Shown here piece by piece: positions 58,374 through 64,000 of a DNA stretch of 64,000 nt. The notes beneath the pieces were generated by a model. The model was not told the DNA's origin, searched no databases, and worked only from the letters and a program-made list of their open reading frames with translations. Every line of letters starts with the position of its first letter. The first letter of the stretch is position 1. Made by a program: the position numbers and the translations under genes. This stretch comes from Candidatus Heimdallarchaeota archaeon LC_2 (GTDB lineage: Archaea; Asgardarchaeota; Heimdallarchaeia; Heimdallarchaeales; Kariarchaeaceae): NCBI GenBank assembly GCA_001940725.1, contig MDVR01000004.1, forward strand, positions 1 through 64,000, read 5' to 3'.

Positions 58374-58611
58374 AATTTAAACTCAATAACTGGAAATTTA
58401 AGATTCTCGATTGCTCTAATCTTTTGACTTTCTTAGATTAAAATTATCTAACAGACTATCAAAATTATTTCTCGTTTACATTTTTGTTTTTTCCAAAATA
58501 AAATAATCGTATAAACCAATGAAAACAACAATCATTGCAATTACTTGATATAATGCAACTTATTCATAAAGAATTCATTTGTTGTATAGACATATCCTGT
58601 TATTATCATGA

Positions 58612-58791
58612 TTATCTTGTCGGAGTGTTGAGGGCCTCATCAACGAGTTCTTGAGCGATCAAAGCTGCTGATGTGAAAGCTTTTATACAAACTGGTAATC
58701 GGACTGGATCGTCAGGATATGGTTTATCCCCTTCCAAATAAGGGCTAAGAAGTTCATGACGATAAACTGATTGGTTACTTAATCCTTCTTC
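58612..58791 (-). pseudogene. Unidentified C-terminal gene fossil
   Basis: On the minus strand, 59 codons between TAG (58792-58794) and TAA (58612-58614) read as soluble protein (LSPYLEGDKPYPDDPVRLP, then KAFTSAALIAQELVDEAL). There is no start codon, and the G+C level is above that of the flanks. It follows the response regulator stop by about 15 bp. It is either the 3' end of a lost gene or an unusual short one. Upstream, 58374-58611 is AT-rich with nothing seen apart from the methyltransferase promoter. Confidence 0.35.
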
Positions 58792-58808
58792 CTAATAATT
58801 GGCATAAA

Positions 58809-59696
58809 TTAAACTAATTTAACAATTTCAGCAAGTATCATTGATTTTAATTTTATTAATGTCTCATCAGTAAAAAATTCAGCATCTACAACCTGAGATT
58901 TTATTATATCTACTAGATAGGACATTTTATCTGCATGTGGTAATAAAGAAATGAATGATTTTTGTACAAACAAACATAATTGGAAAAATCCAAGTCTTAA
59001 TCGTACATCAAATGCATTTTTATCAGGAATACGAAATGATAGTAACATGATCTCAAAGAATTTGGATGCCCCAGCGGGAAGGATGAAAGCACCTTCGTAA
59101 TACTCCATATCGTCACCTAAGAGCATTGAGAAAGAAATTCCTAAGTTCATTATATATTCTTCAGTAGATCTTTCTAAGTATTCAGGAAAAACATCAAAAT
59201 CTTGGTATACTGGCTCAACACCCATTTCTGAAATTTTAAAGAGTACCATTGGGTAGTTTTCAATTGCAAATATACTTTTTTTGAGCTGATTATTCTTCGT
59301 TCGCAGTTCAATATGTTTCAATGCAGATTTTAAAGTAACCATTAAGTCTGAACTGAAAGTTTCACCCTTGCAAACATATGATGTTGCACCATAGTCTAAA
59401 CATGCCAAGGCCGTTCTAATTTCCGTTTGGGAAGAACTCACAATTATAATTAAATCCTCATTTAACTCCCTAATTCTTGGAATTAATTCTAAAGAACTTC
59501 CATCTGGTAAATTTAAATCCAATATTAATAAATCACAAGAAAGTCTGTTTTTCTCAACCTCCGCCTTAAAATCAGTCAAATTTTCAAATACCGTGATCTC
59601 ACTTTCCTCGCTCTGAGTTTCGATAATATTAATGATATTTACAACTGTAAATGGAGAATCCTCAACAATAAAGTATTTTTGCTTAGAATTAGACAA
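58809..59696 (-). CDS. Response regulator with unusual C-terminal domain
   Basis: 295 residues, starting at TTG. A receiver domain (1-125) has acidic EDS, phospho-acceptor Asp60 in LLILDLNLPDG, a Thr/Ser switch (IVSSS) and Lys in YVCKGET. The C-terminal part (about 145-295) does not bind DNA in any known way: MVLFKISEMGVEPVY, SFSMLLGDD and EGAFILPAG suggest a beta-rich regulatory fold, perhaps longin-like. No close family recognised. The nearest kinase is 11 kb away. Confidence 0.78.
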   Translation of the reverse strand: MSNSKQKYFIVEDSPFTVVNIINIIETQSEESEITVFENLTDFKAEVEKNRLSCDLLILDLNLPDGSSLELIPRIRELNEDLIIIVSSSQTEIRTALACLDYGATSYVCKGETFSSDLMVTLKSALKHIELRTKNNQLKKSIFAIENYPMVLFKISEMGVEPVYQDFDVFPEYLERSTEEYIMNLGISFSMLLGDDMEYYEGAFILPAGASKFFEIMLLSFRIPDKNAFDVRLRLGFFQLCLFVQKSFISLLPHADKMSYLVDIIKSQVVDAEFFTDETLIKLKSMILAEIVKLV

Positions 59697-59991
59697 GATA
59701 CATTTGAGAAATTGTAATAGGCTTGATAATAGTTTTTTTTCAACTTTGAATAATTGACAAAAATTATGGTGTCCTAATAATGGAAAGATAATTTTAGTGG
59801 TATTTTGTAGTTATTTATTTCCAAGGCTAATTATTGGGGAAATAGCCTAGATGTTTTTGAAAATCGAATTCTTTGTGGTTCAACAACTCAAAAATCATTC
59901 TGTTTCGAATTTATTATTTATTTATTATCGGGTCGTCCAATCTTAAGAAAATTTATGTCCAACAAAATAAAAATTACTTAATTGTTTCTAA

Positions 59992-60396
59992 TTATTCTCC
60001 TTCATTAAACTTCAAAGAACCACTATTTAGACAATATCTTAGTCCAGTTTTATCTTGTGGACCATCATCAAATAAATGCCCCAAATGACCTCCACATTTA
60101 TTACACATTATCTCTGTTCGAATCATCCCTTGAGATTTATCTGTTTCAGTTAATATATTTTTATCCGATATGGGTTGAAAAAAACTGGGCCAACCACTAC
60201 CAGAATTGTACTTACTTTCAGAATCAAAAAGAGGAGTTCCACATCCTGCACAATAATAAATTCCTTCTTTTTTGTTAGAGTTGTATTTACCTGTAAATGC
60301 TCGTTCTGTCTCTTTCAACCTAAGAAGGCGATATTCTTCTGGACTCAATTTTTTTTCCCAATCTTCTTCAGTCATATTTCCTACATCATTATCCAT
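59992..60396 (-). CDS. msrB: Peptide methionine-R-sulfoxide reductase
   Basis: 134 residues. It reduces the R-epimer of methionine sulfoxide in proteins. Zinc pairs CAGCG and CNKCG, the SGSGWPSF motif and the catalytic Cys in RYCLNSGSL are all present. Length is typical for a single-domain MsrB. No MsrA is fused or adjacent. It fits with the oxidase as a sign of oxygen exposure. Confidence 0.94.
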   Translation of the reverse strand: MDNDVGNMTEEDWEKKLSPEEYRLLRLKETERAFTGKYNSNKKEGIYYCAGCGTPLFDSESKYNSGSGWPSFFQPISDKNILTETDKSQGMIRTEIMCNKCGGHLGHLFDDGPQDKTGLRYCLNSGSLKFNEGE

Positions 60397-60558
60397 AAAA
60401 TGTGTTTCTTCAAAATCAATTAAAAACTAATTGTTCGAAGAATTTAACAGGTTATTCTTGTAGTTTTAATCACTATTAATCAATATAATTTTGATATTAT
60501 TTTTCATGATTCCCAAGTCAGTAAATTTAAATCTCAAATTTTTACAATTCTAATTACT

Positions 60559-60810
60559 ATGCAAATAAAATCCAAACCGATTATGATATTAACATTGATA
60601 GCATTTACTCTAATGTTTAATGCTATTTCAAACACTTCAGCCCACACTGCTCCTCCTTGTAACGATACTAATGATGATGGATCATCTAGTGGTCACGAAT
60701 ATGCAAAACATCACATTTCTGCTTTAGCTAAGTCAGGGGGATTGGGAAATGATGGTCATAAACCAGGGGCCCATAATGGCTTTTCTGTGTGTAATCCATC
60801 AGATAAATAA
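60559..60810 (+). CDS. Small secreted His-rich protein
   Basis: 83 residues. A signal peptide (about 1-28; hydrophobic ILTLIAFTLMF) is followed by a short polar, His-rich part (GHEYAKHHISALAKSGGLGN, then HKPGAHNGFSVC). Two cysteines could form one disulfide. Not recognised; the His and Gly content could favour metal binding. Confidence 0.6.
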   Translation: MQIKSKPIMILTLIAFTLMFNAISNTSAHTAPPCNDTNDDGSSSGHEYAKHHISALAKSGGLGNDGHKPGAHNGFSVCNPSDK

Positions 60811-60860
60811 GGGTGTCATACACCATTACTTGATATTTAACGGCATAACAGAAAATAAAA

Positions 60861-61520
60861 TTAATAAGTTGTAGTTAGAATTAAACTTCTCATAAGAGCT
60901 TCAGCAGTATTATTTATTGCCAAAGTAATGGATTGTCCGATCTCATCACTTGAAACTAGATTTCGAATTTCATGTAAATAAGTTTCCAACTCCTCCTCCA
61001 TAAAAACCTCATTCTCACAATTAGTTGCATACATTAAACTGAGAATTGCTAAAACGCGATGGTCTGATTCTTCATTGTTAATAACAATTCTTTGAATATT
61101 ATTAATGATCAAATCTTTCACATTTGGATTAGTTAAGAAAAATCGATCACTCTTAAACATTCCAAAGGTTTTTTGAATTTCTTTTCTGAGAATACCATTT
61201 GTTACTAGATTCTCTAAGATCATTTCTTTGATATTACGAAATTCTAATCTCAATATCCTTAACCATGAGTATATGGACAAGCTTTCAGATTCAATGCGTA
61301 CTCTTTGAAAAATAGTGTCTAGGAGATTATCACTAGTAAGCGTTTCATCAATAATAATTAATTTATCTTTATAAATTGTTAATCTTCCTTGTAAAACAAG
61401 GTCCAGAATAAGCCCACCAATAAGACCGTGAGATAATAGATTATTCCGTTTGCTTAACTTACCGGTGTTAGGATTTAATACCATGAGAATTAATTCTTCA
61501 GATAGATTTCCAAAATACAA
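60861..61520 (-). CDS. GPP34 (GOLPH3/Vps74-like) protein
   Basis: About 219 residues, all-helical. The opening LILMVLNPNTGKLSKRNNLL, HGLIGGLILDLVLQGRLTI and the later NGILRKEIQKTFGMF follow GPP34 proteins along the whole length. In eukaryotes GOLPH3 binds PI4P on Golgi membranes and sorts glycosyltransferases; bacterial and archaeal members have no known role. The start is taken as TTG 61520, because GGAGG (61530-61534) sits 9 nt before it; the TTG at 61529 touches that site. Confidence 0.85.
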   Translation of the reverse strand: MYFGNLSEELILMVLNPNTGKLSKRNNLLSHGLIGGLILDLVLQGRLTIYKDKLIIIDETLTSDNLLDTIFQRVRIESESLSIYSWLRILRLEFRNIKEMILENLVTNGILRKEIQKTFGMFKSDRFFLTNPNVKDLIINNIQRIVINNEESDHRVLAILSLMYATNCENEVFMEEELETYLHEIRNLVSSDEIGQSITLAINNTAEALMRSLILTTTY

Positions 61521-62084
61521 AGAAAACAACCTCCATCTATGAGTAGTGCTAATTTACTAATACACTTTGGTAAATATATTTGTTTTGCTCAACGGTAAAT
61601 TTACTTGCTTTCCTTAATGAAAGGAATTTACTTTCCCAACTTCTAGAATTTCAACTCTGTAATTTTATTCAAGAGATTAATAGGAATTCTCGTATTGCAG
61701 TTACATCCTTTCCATTTACTGTCATTCTCCCCAAAAAATCCAAGAAAATTCGAGAGGTATTGAGTATTAATTTGACAACCAATTGGATTATTAACAAAAT
61801 ATATTAAATTCAGATTAGTCGTCAAATCTAATTTCTAGATGTTTACCATTGAAAATAGACTTTGACACAAAAACCCTAGAAAAAATTATAATTGAACTAA
61901 GTTTAATACTTAAAAATTAGGAAAATTTCTGGGAAAACGAAATAGTACAAAAATTAACTACTACTTGGTCTCACATCGTTAAGTATTCAATAGATATAGG
62001 TAAATGGAAAATAGAACTTCAAAAACGGTCTAAAGAGTTAAAAATTCCAATTTGAATTGGTTTTTGGACCAATTCAGAAGAAAA
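61521..62084. other. Intergenic region between GPP34 and cyclophilin genes
   Basis: Two overlapping short frames exist, 61580-61807 on plus and 61643-61825 on minus. Neither shows a ribosome site, motif or composition of a real gene, and I do not support either. The remainder is AT-rich. The promoter of GPP34 should lie at the left end. Confidence 0.5.
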
Positions 62085-62579
62085 TTACAATTCTCCACAA
62101 TCTGTAATTACAACTTTTTTGCTTGTAGAACCAGATTGAGAACCGACCTCTTCAATGGTTTTGACTACATCCATCCCTTCAACAACATTTCCGAAGACAA
62201 CATGTTTACCATCCAACCAAGATGTTTGAATTGTGCATAAGAAAAATTGAGATCCGTTTGTGTTAGGACCTGCATTAGCCATTGATAATACGCCTGGACC
62301 CGTATGTTTGAGAGTAAAATTTTCATCTGGGAATTTATTACCATAAATGGATTTACCACCAGTGCCATTATGATTGGTGAAATCACCACCTTGACACATA
62401 AATTGAGTAATAACTCTGTGAAAACTACTTCCTTTATATCCGAACCCTTTTTCTCCCGTACAGAGAGCTCGAAAATTCTCAGCAGTTTTTGGAACTACAT
62501 CTTTTCTGAGTTCCATTACAATTCGACCTGCTGATTCATCACCAATGGTCATATCAAAGAATACTTTGGGGTTTGTCAT
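62085..62579 (-). CDS. Cyclophilin-type peptidyl-prolyl isomerase, eukaryote-like
   Basis: 164 residues, one cyclophilin domain with every active-site residue: Arg55 in [14 protein letters not shown], and the Trp of [12 protein letters not shown] that decides cyclosporin binding. Long blocks ([50 protein letters not shown]) match human CypA from memory almost without change. The length is also that of CypA, with no signal peptide, so it acts in the cytosol. ATG 62579 is preferred to the longer frame because the CypA start aligns there. Confidence 0.94.
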   Translation of the reverse strand: MTNPKVFFDMTIGDESAGRIVMELRKDVVPKTAENFRALCTGEKGFGYKGSSFHRVITQFMCQGGDFTNHNGTGGKSIYGNKFPDENFTLKHTGPGVLSMANAGPNTNGSQFFLCTIQTSWLDGKHVVFGNVVEGMDVVKTIEEVGSQSGSTSKKVVITDCGEL

Positions 62580-62777
62580 TTGTAAATTTCCATCAAAATA
62601 AGTTAACAAAAACTTTGTTTTCCTAAACTATTAATTGTTAGAATATTATAAACATTATTGATACAAAAGAATTCATTAATTTCACATTGCTACATCAAAA
62701 ATTCATTCGACGAGTTTTTGGATCTTTTTGAGAATTTTTTTTAATCCATTATCGTCTAATTTTATTTAGATATTTAA

Positions 62778-62791
62778 TTTAGAGATCTAAA
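62778..62791. promoter_or_regulatory. Operator copy 1 (TTTAGAGATCTAAA)
   Basis: This 14-bp near-palindrome occurs three times before the PadR gene at 62977. This is the farthest copy, 73 bp before the next one. Spacing near seven helical turns would place bound dimers on one face of the DNA. Confidence 0.65.
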
Positions 62792-62850
62792 TCGAATAGT
62801 TGCTCTTTCAGATGAGATATTAAGAAGAAAAATCCATAATGCTCAAAAAA

Positions 62851-62864
62851 TTTAGAGCTCTAAA
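62851..62864. promoter_or_regulatory. Operator copy 2 (TTTAGAGCTCTAAA, perfect palindrome)
   Basis: The central copy is a perfect palindrome and lies about 28 bp upstream of the probable TATA box TTTAAATA at 62892-62899. Confidence 0.7.
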
Positions 62865-62927
62865 ACAAGGATAAGTATCTAGTAATTAGTCTTTAAATAT
62901 AAGGAATACAATAAAGAGTTAATTAAA

Positions 62928-62941
62928 TTTAGAGATCTAAA
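62928..62941. promoter_or_regulatory. Operator copy 3 over the start site, with TATA box at 62892-62899
   Basis: TTTAGAGATCTAAA lies at or just downstream of the start expected from the TATA box TTTAAATA, 36 bp before the ATG of the PadR gene. A GAGGA ribosome site is at 62966-62970. Binding here should block transcription of the PadR-Hsp20 pair. Confidence 0.7.
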
Positions 62942-62976
62942 ATAAACTTTATAGTATCTTTAAATGAGGAATATTT

Positions 62977-63459
62977 ATGTGGTTAAATGCCTTCTCAAAA
63001 GACAAAAAAGTTCTTTCACCAATCGAACTTTTAGTGCTTGCAACTGTTCCTAAAGAAAGTTTGTCTCCGAAACAAATTTCTGAAAGGCTGTTAGATTCTA
63101 CATCAGAATGGCAACCAGCTTCGGGAACAATATACCCAATTTTGCATAGATTAACTGATCGTGGTTTTCTTGATAGATCAAAAGGCAACCGAATAAACTT
63201 CAGAAGATCCCAGATGGGTAATACTTTTCTTACATCGATATTGAAACCCCTTAGGGCTCAAATCGAGGAATCAAATCGATTTTATTTAGCCATTTTAACT
63301 TCAATCCTCAAAGTGCAACCTACACCAATTGGTTTGCATGAATTTATGGATAAAATTGAGGATACTACTAAGAAATATCTTCAGAATATCCAAGAAATCA
63401 AGAGTGAAGCATTAAAAGTATCAGATAATAGTTTTATTGTTCCTATTGATTTCGAATAG
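62977..63459 (+). CDS. PadR-family transcriptional regulator (paralog)
   Basis: 160 residues. It has the same layout as the regulator at 14980: MW start, SPIELLVLATVP, winged helix with GTIYPILHRLTDRGFLDRS, then a helical dimerisation part and an end in IP. The two differ in many positions of the recognition helix, in line with their different operators. It has three palindromes upstream and an Hsp20 gene 15 bp downstream. Likely represses its own operon until a stress signal appears. Confidence 0.85.
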   Translation: MWLNAFSKDKKVLSPIELLVLATVPKESLSPKQISERLLDSTSEWQPASGTIYPILHRLTDRGFLDRSKGNRINFRRSQMGNTFLTSILKPLRAQIEESNRFYLAILTSILKVQPTPIGLHEFMDKIEDTTKKYLQNIQEIKSEALKVSDNSFIVPIDFE

Positions 63460-63474
63460 TAAAAAACACAAGGA

Positions 63475-63861
63475 ATGAAAAAAATGCGTTTCAGTAGAAA
63501 ATATAGACAATGGAAAAGAGCACCTGTTATGGGTGGACATTGGCGATTACGTCAATTAAGACAATTTGATTTTGGGTTTCAGCATGAAGAAGATAATAAA
63601 CTTCGAGTAGTTGTTCCATTACCAGGAATTGATAGAGATACTTTGAAGGTGAAGGCCAAAGAAAATATGGTCTCAATATCAGCAACTGTATCTGAGAATT
63701 TCATTAAATATGCTGCCCGACCAGAGGATAGTTGGGATATAATTTTGGATTTTGAAGTACTTCCAGAAACAGCTAAAGCTAAATATTTGGATGGGATACT
63801 TACGGTGGATCTGGATTTAAAACACCCAGCAAGGGATGTCGATAAGATTACATACGAATAA
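63475..63861 (+). CDS. Small heat shock protein (Hsp20), second copy
   Basis: 128 residues. A basic N-terminal arm (MKKMRFSRKYRQWKR) leads to the alpha-crystallin domain with VPLPGIDRDTLKVKAKE and AKAKYLDGILTVDLDL. It follows the PadR gene as in the other cassette. Two ATG codons are possible, 63475 and 63484; AGGA lies better spaced for the second. The 139 bp after its stop show no gene, so it cannot be seen whether ABC genes follow as in the first cassette. Confidence 0.86.
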   Translation: MKKMRFSRKYRQWKRAPVMGGHWRLRQLRQFDFGFQHEEDNKLRVVVPLPGIDRDTLKVKAKENMVSISATVSENFIKYAARPEDSWDIILDFEVLPETAKAKYLDGILTVDLDLKHPARDVDKITYE

Positions 63862-64000
63862 ATCTAAAATAATTAATTTTTACAAATCAATAGGACAAAA
63901 AACATTAGATCTACTTCTAATTTTTGATATTTCAAATCACCATTATCACCCAATGGAGCTTACAGTGGTTTAATGACAATAAGAAACTTTCTTGTTTTAA

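Noticed and set aside
61580..61825. Overlapping short frames on both strands in the GPP34-cyclophilin gap
   Set aside because: No ribosome site, no motif and mutually exclusive frames in AT-rich DNA; expected by chance.
1..64000. CRISPR array
   Set aside because: No series of regularly spaced short direct repeats is visible; the only repeats are the 131-bp and 671-bp duplications, the three operators and a short pair.

Overview
The window reads as AT-rich chromosomal DNA of an archaeon, most likely an Asgard archaeon of the Heimdallarchaeia type. This is an inference from gene content. Archaeal marks are an intron-bearing tRNA-Tyr with a C1-G72 pair, type 2 IPP isomerase, an RqcH/NEMF-type protein, an RPB9/TFS-like zinc ribbon, TATA boxes of the TTTAAATA kind and a DUF43/BpsA relic. 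Eukaryote-like marks are a GOLPH3 (GPP34) protein, a cyclophilin very like cytosolic CypA, a RING-like finger protein, an AN1 finger, WD40 repeats and a Ras/Rab-shaped protein that has lost its GTP-binding motifs. A heme-copper oxidase operon and MsrB suggest oxygen use or tolerance.

Layout. 0-4.3 kb: two secreted subtilases, the first cut by a strange junction at the window start. 4.6-9.8 kb: gamma-carbonic-anhydrase-like protein, DsrE-like protein, ARPP-1 protein, LURP-one-like protein, GNAT and a TerB-like helical protein. 9.8-15.5 kb (minus strand): a PadR - Hsp20 - ABC - ABC operon encoding a heterodimeric exporter; the first ABC gene is broken by a 671-bp tandem duplication and the second carries a degenerate HATPase-like tail. 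16-19.7 kb: tandem beta-helix surface proteins with a cytosolic zinc ribbon. 19.9-27.6 kb: aminotransferase, cytochrome oxidase genes (II, fused I+III, IV), flavin disulfide reductase and zinc-finger proteins. 27.8-36.9 kb: GNAT, broken DUF43 gene, RqcH, bactofilin-like protein, ArsR-type regulator, IPP isomerase and AN1/M50-like membrane protein. 37-53 kb: paired coiled-coil proteins, a 1448-residue subtilase, RNase D-like nuclease, pseudo-GTPase, hybrid histidine kinase, crotonase, WD40 protein and MFS pump. 53.5-64 kb: tRNA-Tyr, small broken genes, methyltransferase, response regulator, MsrB, GPP34, cyclophilin and a second PadR - Hsp20 pair with three palindromic operators.

The most system-like signal is the PadR-Hsp20 cassette, present twice as diverged paralogs. 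Each has its own palindromic operator beside a TATA box, and one is joined in an operon to an exporter whose ATPase subunit carries a kinase-like tail. Several intergenic stretches hold gene fossils: in-frame stops, a frameshift, a C-terminal remnant of a neighbour and an interrupted gene. They are easily missed because they lack start codons. Two anomalies, the 131-bp repeat at the left edge and the 671-bp tandem duplication, could be assembly errors and should be read with that in mind.
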